A DNA stretch of 15,104 nt, taken from assembly GCA_900554095.1 (NCBI GenBank), contig USGC01000026.1, positions 1 through 15,104 on the forward strand, written 5' to 3'. Position numbers and translations under genes: made by a program. The stretch is from an uncultured bacterium (GTDB taxonomy: Bacteria > Cyanobacteriota > Vampirovibrionia > Gastranaerophilales > Gastranaerophilaceae). The notes beneath the pieces were generated by a model. The model did no database searches, had not been told where the DNA came from, and saw nothing but the letters and a program-made list of their open reading frames with translations. Of this stretch, positions 1 to 5,528 are shown one piece after another; within the stretch, counting starts at the first letter, position 1, and every line of letters starts with the position of its first letter.

Positions 1-32
1 GGTTAAAAGTTAAATTGCAATTAAAATCTGTC

Positions 33-1325
33 TTAGTCAGCTTCTTTAATCCGCTCAATATCGGCACCGACGGCACGCAGCTTCTCGTCTAATTTTTCAT
101 AGCCGCGATCCAAATGATAAACCCGGTTTACGACAGTTTCGCCTTCAGCCGCCAAACCGGCCAGCACCAGTGCGAAAGAAGCGCGCAAATCCGTTGCCAT
201 AACCGGTGCGCCCGACAGACGCTTAACCCCGCGCACAATGGCTGAGGCATGCCCGTGTACGTTAATGTTGGCTCCCATGCGCATCAGCTCGGGCACGTGC
301 ATAAAACGGTTTTCCCAAATATTTTCCGTTACCAGCGAGGCGCCTTCCGAAACCGTCATCAAGGCCATAAACTGCGCCTGCAAATCAGTCGGGAAACCGG
401 GATAGTAGTCGGTCATAATATCTTGTCCCGTCAGCGTTTTGCCTTTGGCGTCAATCAACAGGCTGTCTTTGCCTTCTTCCACGCTGACGCCCATCGCCCG
501 CAGAATTTCAATCGGAGTCCGCAGCGTAGATGCCTGAGCATTGATGAGTTCCAGCCGTCCGTTGGTAATTGCCGCGGCAATGGCATAGGAACCGGCTTCA
601 ATCCTGTCGGCGATAACTTTATGCTGCGCACCGTGCAGCTTGTCCACGCCCTGAATGGTCAGCTTTGAACTGTCACGGCCCTCGATTTTGGCCCCCATAG
701 CGGTTAAAAGGTCAATCAAATCGCCGATTTCCGGTTCTTTGGCCGCATTTTCGATCACCGTTTCGCCTTCGGCCAGCGTTGCCGCCATCAAGATATTGCA
801 GGTTGCGCCGACGGAAGCGGTGTGAAAAGTGATGTGTGCCCCTTTGAGACGCCCTTTGATGTCGGCATGAACATAGCCGTTTTTGATTTCGATTGTGGCT
901 CCCATCTGTTCCAGCGATGACAAGTGAATGTCCATCGGACGGGCGCCGATGGCACAGCCGCCGGGCAGCGAAAGCTCAACATGTCCTTCCCGTGCCAAAA
1001 CCGGCCCCAAAACATAATAAGAGGCGCGCATCTTGCGTACATAATCGTAAGGGGCTATCAAACTGGAGAATTTTTGCGTCCGGTAAGAATAAGTCTTGGT
1101 TGCATGTCCGTCAACAAAATCGTCAAAACTGTCAATTTGCGTTCCCATCTGTTCCAGCAGGGCATTCATTGAACGAATGTCGGATAACATCGGCATATTC
1201 GTCAGCGTTACGGTCTCATCCGTCAGCAGGCTGGCGCAAATCAAAGGCAAAGCCGCGTTTTTGGCACCGCTGATATAAATTTGTCCGTTCAGGCGGTTGC
1301 CGCCGATTATTTTAATCTTGTCCAT
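33..1325 (-). CDS. murA: UDP-N-acetylglucosamine 1-carboxyvinyltransferase MurA
   Basis: MurA transfers enolpyruvate from phosphoenolpyruvate to UDP-GlcNAc, the first committed cytoplasmic step of peptidoglycan synthesis and the target of fosfomycin. The 430-residue product has the usual family length. Visible hallmarks are SGAKNAALP with the catalytic lysine at K22, the PGGCAIGARP loop with the active-site (fosfomycin-reactive) cysteine at C124, FPTDLQAQ with the aspartate at D314, and the LRAS arginine at R381. The frame is open back to 1523, but the family start MDKIKIIGG is the ATG at 1325, preceded by GGGAG at a suitable distance. The extra upstream codons belong to another gene in a different frame, whose stop overlaps this start by 14 nt. 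Base composition is chromosomal. The identification is certain. Confidence 0.97.
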   Translation of the reverse strand: MDKIKIIGGNRLNGQIYISGAKNAALPLICASLLTDETVTLTNMPMLSDIRSMNALLEQMGTQIDSFDDFVDGHATKTYSYRTQKFSSLIAPYDYVRKMRASYYVLGPVLAREGHVELSLPGGCAIGARPMDIHLSSLEQMGATIEIKNGYVHADIKGRLKGAHITFHTASVGATCNILMAATLAEGETVIENAAKEPEIGDLIDLLTAMGAKIEGRDSSKLTIQGVDKLHGAQHKVIADRIEAGSYAIAAAITNGRLELINAQASTLRTPIEILRAMGVSVEEGKDSLLIDAKGKTLTGQDIMTDYYPGFPTDLQAQFMALMTVSEGASLVTENIWENRFMHVPELMRMGANINVHGHASAIVRGVKRLSGAPVMATDLRASFALVLAGLAAEGETVVNRVYHLDRGYEKLDEKLRAVGADIERIKEAD

Positions 1326-1491
1326 GTTGGTTCTCCCGCTGGTTGTCCTCTGCGTTCTTGAGCTTTTCTCTGGCTTCCTGCTGTTTTTTGCGTTTTTGCA
1401 GATTCTTTTGCAAAGCCTTTGCCTCGCGGTTAAACCGCTCTTGGCTGCGCGGCCCGTGCGCGGTGTTCTTCTTTTCTTTGGTCTCGGCCAT
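1312..1491 (-). CDS. small basic coiled-coil-like protein overlapping murA
   Basis: A 59-residue ORF starts at ATG 1491 and ends with TAA inside murA, overlapping its start by 14 nt. It lies in a different frame from murA, so it is easy to miss. The product begins MAETKEKKNTAHGPRSQERF and then consists almost entirely of Lys, Arg, Glu, Gln and Asn with regularly spaced Ala and Leu (KALQKNLQKRKKQQEAREKL). That predicts one charged helix and no membrane segment. A GGGG run lies about 8 nt upstream of the start. Overlap with murA suggests translational coupling in one operon. Small basic helical proteins of this style are common in alphaproteobacteria, but I cannot name the family. Its function is unknown. 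Confidence 0.68.
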   Translation of the reverse strand: MAETKEKKNTAHGPRSQERFNREAKALQKNLQKRKKQQEAREKLKNAEDNQRENQHGQD

Positions 1492-1581
1492 CTCAAAACC
1501 CCGTTAGTTGATAATGCCCTCATTTTAATCCCGAGAAGTTAAGAAAAGGTGAGTTTTGCCGGAAATCACGGTTAAGGCGTT

Positions 1582-1775
1582 TTACTCTTTCGGCAGGGGA
1601 GTCAGATTAACGGTTGCTACTTCATCAAGATAGTACATATCCCCGGTAATCGGATCGACGATAAACCAGCCGATTAATCCGCCGAAAAGAATATTGCCGA
1701 ACCAGTACCGGTTGCTGACGTGATAGTCAATGGTGGTAAAACCGGTGGCATATCCGTCTTTGGAAGCTCTTTGAT
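1582..1775 (-). pseudogene. C-terminal fragment of a probable chromosomal lipoprotein
   Basis: Reading leftwards, an open stretch ends at the TAA at 1582-1584 and gives about 61 residues containing NRYWFGNILFGGLIGWFIVD and ITGDMYYLDE, ending LPKE. The segment Gly-Asn-(Ile/Val)-(Leu/Val)-Phe-Gly-Gly-hydrophobic-Ile-Gly, followed by Asp-Xaa-(Ile/Leu)-Thr-Gly, resembles the C-terminus of small bacterial lipoproteins. I infer the family only from this tail. No start codon exists: going upstream the frame leaves GC-rich sequence near 1775, enters the AT-rich element and meets a TGA close to 1795. The 5' part has therefore been lost at the element boundary. Its composition matches murA rather than the element. 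Confidence 0.6.
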
Positions 1776-1781
1776 ATAATT

Positions 1782-2147
1782 TTATTCTAAATCAGGCAAT
1801 GCTGCGCCGATAACTGTAATTTCGACGAGAAGCAGAATAAACATTGCCGCCAAATATCTAAATTTTTCAAATTGCTTTATTTTTTTAGGAAATTTATTCG
1901 TGAAAATAAGAACTGAGAAAATAAGATATAGTGCTATAAGTAAGTAACTTGTAATACAAAAGACATTATAAATTAAATCATCATAATAATCGTTAGGAAA
2001 TATGCTGTTGACTATAAATATACCTATTCCCCAAAACATTAAACAGATGAACAGAAAAAAGAAAGCAGCCCAAAAAAATAAAGATTTAAACTTAGATTTC
2101 ACGTGAGAATATTCCAAATACCGGTTTTGTAAAAAGAATATTCTCAC
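1782..2147 (-). CDS. small three-helix membrane protein, E1 copy
   Basis: An unrecognised inner-membrane protein. Three hydrophobic segments are visible: FFFLFICLMFWGIGIFIV, a second around SYLLIALYLIFSVLIF, and a third around AMFILLLVEITVIGAAL, with the basic loop NKFPKKIKQFEKFR between the last two. A diverged homologue lies at 3149-3454; the C-terminal half is nearly identical and the loop after the first helix differs. Two GTG starts are possible. GTG 2147 has GGAGG 8 nt upstream and gives 121 residues. GTG 2102 aligns with the ATG of the homologue and gives 106 residues, but it directly follows a stem-loop. The frame stays open further, to 2330, but those codons overlap remnants of another gene. 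It lies downstream of a truncated relative of the 3518-3805 gene, the order also seen in E2. Confidence 0.65.
   Translation of the reverse strand: MRIFFLQNRYLEYSHVKSKFKSLFFWAAFFFLFICLMFWGIGIFIVNSIFPNDYYDDLIYNVFCITSYLLIALYLIFSVLIFTNKFPKKIKQFEKFRYLAAMFILLLVEITVIGAALPDLE
2103..2147 (-). promoter_or_regulatory. perfect 12-bp stem-loop flush with a start codon (E1 copy)
   Basis: GTGAGAATATTC (2103-2114) and GAATATTCTCAC (2136-2147) are perfect reverse complements separated by 21 nt. On the minus strand the 3' arm ends directly before the GTG at 2102, and the 5' arm contains the GTG at 2147. The E2 copy at 3457-3496 has the same position and outer sequence but a different inner stem, still fully paired. 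A role in translation initiation or protein binding is inferred. Confidence 0.6.
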
Positions 2148-2166
2148 AAATTTATCCTCCCGCCAA

Positions 2167-2280
2167 TTAGGGAAGTTTTTTCTCAAGCAAATTAATACAC
2201 TTACCTTTGTTCTCCAGGCCATAATGTAACCCCTTCCAGTTATTGACAATATCATTTGCGCTGTCTTCCAATGCCTGCTT
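2167..2280 (-). pseudogene. C-terminal remnant of the 3518-3805 gene family
   Basis: About 37 codons ending at TAA 2167-2169 encode KQALEDSANDIVNNWKG, then HYGLENKGKCINLLEKKLP. This is almost the same as the C-terminus of the gene at 3518-3805. Upstream of about 2280 the similarity stops, and the frame meets a TAA near 2302. The fragment also lies within a longer open frame (to 2330) that is in a different register, so that longer frame is not used here. The fragment occupies the same place relative to the membrane-protein gene as its intact relative does in E2. It is a truncated copy left by recombination between modules. Confidence 0.65.
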
Positions 2281-2307
2281 AAAACAAGTAAGTAATAACG
2301 ATTAAAA

Positions 2308-2895
2308 TTACCTTTCTCTAAAGGCGTCATTAATCATTTTTCTTTTGATTTGTTCTGCTTGTCGGTTGTGTCTGGTTCGTTCGCTTTCTGCTTGACGCTG
2401 TAATGAATCTAGTCTTCGGCTTAAACCGGCAGAGCATTTCTTAACGATGTCATTAAAAATTCCACCTTTGCCCTCAATTATTTCATTTCTTTCTGAGGGG
2501 GCAGCAGGTTTCTTCATTGTGATTCTGTCATATCTTGCCATTTCCGATAATAACCGTTTGATTTTATTGGCCTGTAAATTACTGTCAAATCCGTAATCTT
2601 CTTTATCTTCTTTGAAAGTAGTGGCCTTTTTCTCGAAAATACATCCATTTTTTGCCGTATATGAAAAAGAAGCCGCGAAAGACTCTAAAGGAGAAGTATA
2701 GCCATCGGGATCGTATGAAATTCTTTCAGAAACTTTAAAAATGACATCAAGATATTTTTCTTTTGAATTTTTTACCCGAATTTTAACCCCTTCTTCTTTT
2801 AGACAATCTTCCACATTAAATTCGGGTATTTCAACATCAAATTGCCTGGAAATTTTCTTTTCTTTTATTCGGTTAATTATTTCACGCAAGTTCAT
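2308..2895 (-). CDS. hypothetical protein with charged C-terminal helix
   Basis: An unrecognised 195-residue soluble protein. It starts at ATG 2895 with GGGAG 7 nt upstream, a strong ribosome binding site. The N-terminal two thirds mixes beta-like stretches (KYLDVIFKVSERISYD, FAASFSYTAKNGCIF) with acidic turns. The last 60 residues (KKCSAGLSRRLDSLQRQAES, then RTRHNRQAEQIKRK) are helical, strongly charged and probably coiled coil. No signal peptide or membrane segment is visible. It is the first gene of E1 on the minus strand and could be co-transcribed with the remnant and membrane gene to its left. Cargo of an accreted element is likely; no function can be assigned. Confidence 0.72.
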   Translation of the reverse strand: MNLREIINRIKEKKISRQFDVEIPEFNVEDCLKEEGVKIRVKNSKEKYLDVIFKVSERISYDPDGYTSPLESFAASFSYTAKNGCIFEKKATTFKEDKEDYGFDSNLQANKIKRLLSEMARYDRITMKKPAAPSERNEIIEGKGGIFNDIVKKCSAGLSRRLDSLQRQAESERTRHNRQAEQIKRKMINDAFRER

Positions 2896-2995
2896 TGTTC
2901 ATCTCCCATAAAATTATAAATTAAATAATTAATAGCATAATTCCATCTTTTTGTCTAGAAAAAAGATAAAATCACGTTACGGTTTTATTGTGTAA

Positions 2996-3130
2996 ACTTT
3001 AGCAATACAAACATTAACTAAACCGTTTGATGTATTGCTGAAAACGCCTGAAATTAACCCAATGTGCCGCCAGCAGCGCGGTTGTCAGACTGATGAGTAT
3101 GAAGAATTTAAGGAATTAACAAAAAAATGA
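2996..3130 (+). pseudogene. recombinase 3' remnant fused to an element left arm (E1/E2 border)
   Basis: A + strand frame without a start reads TKPFDVLLKTPEIN, identical to residues about 498-511 of the intact recombinase at 13000-14580. The nucleotides 3015-3058 differ from 14486-14529 at only two or three positions. The frame then continues through a degenerate core (AATGTGC at 3071-3077) into CRQQRGCQTDEYEEFKELTK and stops at TGA 3128-3130. The last part matches the frames in the arms at 3840 and 5307 (E-E/D-F-K-E/Q-L). Upstream of about 2996 a TAA closes the frame, so the rest of the gene has been deleted. The junction shows a recombinase reading in frame through att into the arm, as expected in a circular or tandem state. 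Confidence 0.75.
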
Positions 3131-3148
3131 AGGAGGTTGCAATAAACT

Positions 3149-3454
3149 TCAATCTAAATCTGGCAATGCTGTGCCGATAACTGTAATTTCGACGAGAAGC
3201 AGAATAAACATTACTGCCAAATATCTAAATTTTTCAAGTTGCTTTATTTTTTTGGGAAATTTATTCGTGAAAATAAGAACTGAAAAAATGACATATATGG
3301 TAATAAATAGGTAGCCCAAAATTTCAACCGCTCTTCCCATAAAATAATAAAGACTCTCAATATTTATTAAAAAAAACACACCCCAAAACATCAAACATGT
3401 GAGGAGGGAAAAGAAAATAGCCCAAAAAACCAGCGATTTAAATTTAGCTTTCAT
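3149..3454 (-). CDS. small three-helix membrane protein, E2 copy
   Basis: An unrecognised 101-residue membrane protein, homologous to the E1 protein at 1782-2147. Visible segments are KSLVFWAIFFSLLTCLMFWG, a second around LGYLFITIYVIFSVLIF, and a third around LAVMFILLLVEITVIGTAL, ending LPDLD. The basic loop NKFPKKIKQLEKFR is conserved between copies. The ATG at 3454 directly follows a 13-bp stem-loop, and no separate Shine-Dalgarno sequence is visible. A short leader frame (GTG 3498 to TGA 3466-3468, VRISQQMNKP) spans the stem and ends just before this start, so coupled translation is possible. The gene lies 64 nt downstream of the 3518-3805 gene, and the pair was duplicated as a unit. A toxin/immunity or receptor/effector pair is speculation. 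Confidence 0.7.
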   Translation of the reverse strand: MKAKFKSLVFWAIFFSLLTCLMFWGVFFLINIESLYYFMGRAVEILGYLFITIYVIFSVLIFTNKFPKKIKQLEKFRYLAVMFILLLVEITVIGTALPDLD

Positions 3455-3456
3455 GA

Positions 3457-3496
3457 GAGAATATCTCAAGGTTTATTCATCTGTTGAGATATTCTC
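3457..3496 (-). promoter_or_regulatory. perfect 13-bp stem-loop before the start codon (E2 copy)
   Basis: GAGAATATCTCAA (3457-3469) and TTGAGATATTCTC (3484-3496) are perfect reverse complements around a 14-nt loop, 2 nt before the ATG at 3454. Compared with the E1 stem at 2103-2147, the outer arm is kept while the inner pairs are changed on both sides, so pairing is preserved. It overlaps a possible 10-codon leader peptide (3466-3498). Confidence 0.62.
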
Positions 3497-3517
3497 ACAT
3501 ATTTATAAAATCGTCAA

Positions 3518-3805
3518 TTATGGAAGTTTTCTTTCTAACAAATTGATACATTTGCCTTTGTTTTCTAAGCCATATTGCAATCCCTTCCAGTTATTGACGA
3601 TATCTTTTGCGCTGTCTTTGAAAATATTGCCAATTCCGCCATAACGCTTTCTGGTCTCAGAACTTACAGACTTTTTAGTTAAGTCATAGGCTTCTTTTAG
3701 CAAACCTGCTGTCCAACCTCCGGTTGCCTCCAGTTTTCCGCCTTTCCCGGCGAGACAGTTCATATTCGGCTCGGCCTGACTTGCTCTGCATTCAATAATA
3801 GCCAT
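3518..3805 (-). CDS. hypothetical protein, probably 5'-truncated
   Basis: An unrecognised 95-residue frame beginning MAIIECRASQAEPNMNCLAG and ending DIVNNWKGLQYGLENKGKCI plus NLLERKLP. The start ATG 3805 lies directly against a transcription terminator (3807-3837), with no Shine-Dalgarno sequence. The gene therefore probably lost its real beginning when the neighbouring element E3 arrived. The Gly-rich stretch GKGGKLEATGGW and the two cysteines (C6, C17) near the N-terminus suggest that the frame starts inside a longer protein. Its C-terminus is duplicated at 2167-2280. The membrane-protein gene follows downstream in both modules. A C-terminal toxin domain with a membrane immunity protein is one reading; nothing in the sequence proves it. 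Confidence 0.5.
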   Translation of the reverse strand: MAIIECRASQAEPNMNCLAGKGGKLEATGGWTAGLLKEAYDLTKKSVSSETRKRYGGIGNIFKDSAKDIVNNWKGLQYGLENKGKCINLLERKLP

Positions 3806-3806
3806 T

Positions 3807-3837
3807 AAAAAAGCCCTCTCAAAAGGAGGGCTTTTTT
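3807..3837. terminator. bidirectional intrinsic terminator at the E2/E3 border
   Basis: AAAAAAGCCCTC and GAGGGCTTTTTT form a 12-bp stem around a 7-nt loop, with A and T tracts suitable for termination in both directions. It lies between the start of the 3518-3805 gene and the AATGGTGC att core at 3838. It would block read-through from E3 into E2. Confidence 0.85.
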
Positions 3838-3938
3838 AATGGTGCGCGATACTGTGCGATTATCGGACTAATGGGCATGAGGAATTTAAAGAGTTAATAA
3901 CAAAATTTGAGTTGTTTGAGGATAATTACAAAGGTTAA
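3838..3938 (+). other. attL-like site and left arm of element E3
   Basis: The core AATGGTGC (3838-3845) is shared with 5305-5312 and with the tRNA end at 14531-14538. It is followed by GCGATACTGTGCGATT and the motif ATCGGACT (3862-3869). From TGG 3840 an open frame of 32 codons ends at TAA 3936-3938 and reads WCAILCDYRT, then HEEFKELITKFELFEDN. It aligns in register with the arm at 5307 and with the remnant at 2996-3130, including synonymous third-base changes. It would be the last exon-like piece of the recombinase of the circular element. The stop overlaps the stop of the minus-strand gene at 3935. Confidence 0.72.
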
Positions 3939-4381
3939 TCCTCTTTGCTTTCTCCAATCAAAGCGGCCAAAAGTAAGACAACCCAAGTTACTGGAATCCA
4001 ACCAAGAAATAAGTTCACTTTATATATTTTACTGGCATTTTTATTACTAGCAGCTATTTTTGCAGGTAACATATAAATAAAGAACACAAGCCACAGAACA
4101 AATACTAAAACTATCACAGAAATAATCGTATTATCTTCACTTAATGCTTTCTTTATAACATACCCTGAACCATTTTCTGTTTTTATTTCTACCCATTCTC
4201 CATCATCTTTAATAGAAACAACGGAATCTCCTTCCACTAGTTTTCCAATTATTTTACAATTCGTTCCTGCACACGAGCGAACATTTAACACTGGTGTATC
4301 AACGATGTAACTTTCTGCATTGACCTTTTGACTAGTCAGGATGAGCAAGAGAAAAGCAACTAATTTTAAATATTTCATCAT
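3935..4381 (-). CDS. exported SH3b-domain membrane protein with superinfection-immunity-like C-terminus
   Basis: A 148-residue protein. Residues 1-22 are a signal peptide (KYLKLVAFLLLILTSQKVNA). Residues 24-79 form a bacterial SH3 (SH3b) domain, with TPVLNVRSCAGTNCKIIGKL and the closing GEWVEIKTENGSGYVIKKAL; such domains bind cell-wall components. Two membrane helices follow (about 86-105 and 121-143). The second carries the motif NLFLGWIPVTWVV, which resembles the LFLGW...GWVVAL pattern of the superinfection immunity family (Imm_superinfect, known from phage T4 Imm). I recognise that similarity by eye only. Start ATG ATG at 4381/4378 has AGGAA upstream. The gene follows the NERD gene by 13 nt and they form an operon. 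A role in blocking phage DNA entry is an inference. Confidence 0.75.
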   Translation of the reverse strand: MMKYLKLVAFLLLILTSQKVNAESYIVDTPVLNVRSCAGTNCKIIGKLVEGDSVVSIKDDGEWVEIKTENGSGYVIKKALSEDNTIISVIVLVFVLWLVFFIYMLPAKIAASNKNASKIYKVNLFLGWIPVTWVVLLLAALIGESKED

Positions 4382-4394
4382 AAATTCCTGTCGT

Positions 4395-5096
4395 TTATTG
4401 AAAGATTCTATCTGTACCTAGCATATTTTTTATATTTTCAATGTGTTGACTTTCTGTTCCTAATTCATCACCGTTTGCAACAGCTTCTTTTAATATTTCA
4501 ACAACTCTGTGTTTATTTTTGTAGTTAGCTAAAGGATTCTCTTGTATAATTGTATTAACAACATCAATTACTCTATACCATTTTGTTACGAAAGTTCCTT
4601 TAGGAATAAAACTAATATCCTGTAATTCACTATCTCCATAAAATACAACAACAGAATAAAAAGGAACATTTTCTTTCAGCTTTTGGCGAAGTTGCTTAAT
4701 ATGGGTGTTATTTTGCATAAGAGGATTATAAAATCGGTATTTTTCATTTCCATAGGCTAAAACTTGTGTCCACTTAGTTTGGTTACCTTTTCCATAAATC
4801 CAACCGCTAAAATCTTTAACTTCAAAAACAATAATGCCAACTCTTGTTGCGACAACCAAATCTATTTGTGAAAATTTTCCATCGTTTCTGACGATATATA
4901 AATCGTGAAAAATAGCTTGAGGATGTATTCCTGATTTTAATAATGTTAATATTAGATGTTGTTCAGAGGCTGTTCCTCTAGATAAACTGGTTACACTTTG
5001 GATTAATTCTTTATTTTGTTTTGTTATAACTGCATTGTGCCGCATTTTATATATGGCAAACGAAACAACAGCAATTATTATAATCAAAACTTCCAT
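4395..5096 (-). CDS. membrane-anchored NERD-domain (nuclease-related) protein
   Basis: A 233-residue protein. An N-terminal hydrophobic anchor (about residues 3-16, VLIIIIAVVSFAIY) is followed by a NERD domain. Its core reads GKFSQIDLVVATRVGIIVFE, then VKDFSGWIYG, with D79, E92 and K94 in the D...ExK arrangement of the restriction-endonuclease-like fold. NERD proteins are predicted nucleases, often found in DNA processing or defence loci. The frame is open to a TTG at 5120, but the first ATG (5096) places the anchor at the N-terminus. No clear Shine-Dalgarno sequence is seen for either start. It is the first gene of the two-gene E3 operon. The substrate is unknown. Confidence 0.85.
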   Translation of the reverse strand: MEVLIIIIAVVSFAIYKMRHNAVITKQNKELIQSVTSLSRGTASEQHLILTLLKSGIHPQAIFHDLYIVRNDGKFSQIDLVVATRVGIIVFEVKDFSGWIYGKGNQTKWTQVLAYGNEKYRFYNPLMQNNTHIKQLRQKLKENVPFYSVVVFYGDSELQDISFIPKGTFVTKWYRVIDVVNTIIQENPLANYKNKHRVVEILKEAVANGDELGTESQHIENIKNMLGTDRIFQ

Positions 5097-5134
5097 AATC
5101 AAAATGTTAAGCTGAATCAATTAAATTTTCAATC

Positions 5135-5276
5135 ATTTTTATCGGACTGGGATTTTATTTAGCAAAAAGCTTGATTTTCTTAGGTTTCACTCAAAAAGTC
5201 CGATAAGTTATCAAAAAATGCTATCTTAAAAACCTCAAAAATCGGACTAGCTGAAAGTCTTGATTTTCATAACAAA
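5135..5276 (+). pseudogene. decayed recombinase 3' remnants (E3 right end)
   Basis: Bases 5190-5276 align with 14394-14485 of the recombinase gene. Both contain AGTCCGAT, 36 bp, then ATCGGACT, with a shared CAAAAAA in between, followed by a related TCTTGATTTTCATAAC / TCTTTGTTTTTCAATAAC segment. The translation in E3 is full of stops. Just before it, 5139-5190 looks like a second partial copy: ATCGGACTG, then AAGCTTGATTTTCTTAG. The rest of the gene is gone. These remnants indicate that E3 once carried the same kind of recombinase as E4. Confidence 0.55.
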
Positions 5277-5295
5277 AAAGCACCTCGAAAGGTGC
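5274..5295 (-). terminator. intrinsic terminator at the E3/E4 border
   Basis: GCACCT (5280-5285), loop CGAA, AGGTGC (5290-5295). On the minus strand the hairpin is followed by six T (5279-5274), a good Rho-independent terminator protecting E3 from leftward transcription. Rightward the tail is only ATTTCT, so it is weaker in that direction. Confidence 0.78.
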
Positions 5296-5304
5296 ATTTC
5301 TAAA

Positions 5305-5396
5305 AATGGTGCGCGATACTATGCAGTTATCGGACTAAGGATTATGAAGATTTTAAGCAGTTGATAAGGAAAATTGAGACTTTTGAAATCCTATAA
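5305..5396 (+). other. attL and left arm of element E4
   Basis: The core AATGGTGC (5305-5312) is followed by GCGATACTATGCAGTT and ATCGGACT (5329-5336). From TGG 5307 a frame of 29 codons reads WCAILCSYRTKDYEDFKQLI and ends RKIETFEIL before TAA 5394-5396. This arm would be joined to the recombinase gene at 14533 when the element circularises, giving a recombinase of 540 residues instead of the 526 encoded in the integrated state. Together with 14531-14538 it delimits a 9.2-kb element. No promoter or start codon suggests that the arm is a gene by itself. Confidence 0.75.
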
Positions 5397-5474
5397 ATAA
5401 GAGAATTATAATATACCTTTATTATACTCTTTTCATAAATAAAGCCTTTATTAAAATAATCTGGGATTAATATT

Positions 5475-5503
5475 TTGATAGTATTGCAAGTTTATCCATT
5501 ATT
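5475..5503 (+). promoter_or_regulatory. possible promoter of the restriction-modification operon
   Basis: TTGATA (5475-5480), a 17-bp spacer and ATTATT (5498-5503) lie 26 nt before the first methyltransferase gene. The region is very AT-rich, so such matches are weak evidence. An odd-centre palindrome, AATAAAGCCTTTATT (5438-5452), lies upstream and might be an operator. The stretch 5397-5528 holds no gene. Confidence 0.3.
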
Positions 5504-5528
5504 ATATAAAAGAAAATAAGAGGTATAA

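Noticed and set aside
1326..1523. N-terminal extension of the MurA frame to 496 residues
   Set aside because: MurA starts at MDKIKIIGG (1325) in the family, and the extension is an out-of-frame reading of the small upstream gene.
1729..1736. AATGGTGG as the leftmost att core
   Set aside because: It is within the old lipoprotein coding sequence, differs in the last base, and is not followed by the arm sequence.
2148..2330. Upstream extension of the E1 membrane protein to 182 residues
   Set aside because: These codons overlap, in another frame, the remnant of the 3518-3805 gene family. The homologous protein starts much later, and a GTG with GGAGG is available at 2147.
5141..5248. Three ATCGGACT motifs read as an independent array of recombinase sites
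   Set aside because: They align with the corresponding part of the recombinase gene (14401-14485), so decayed gene copies explain most of them.
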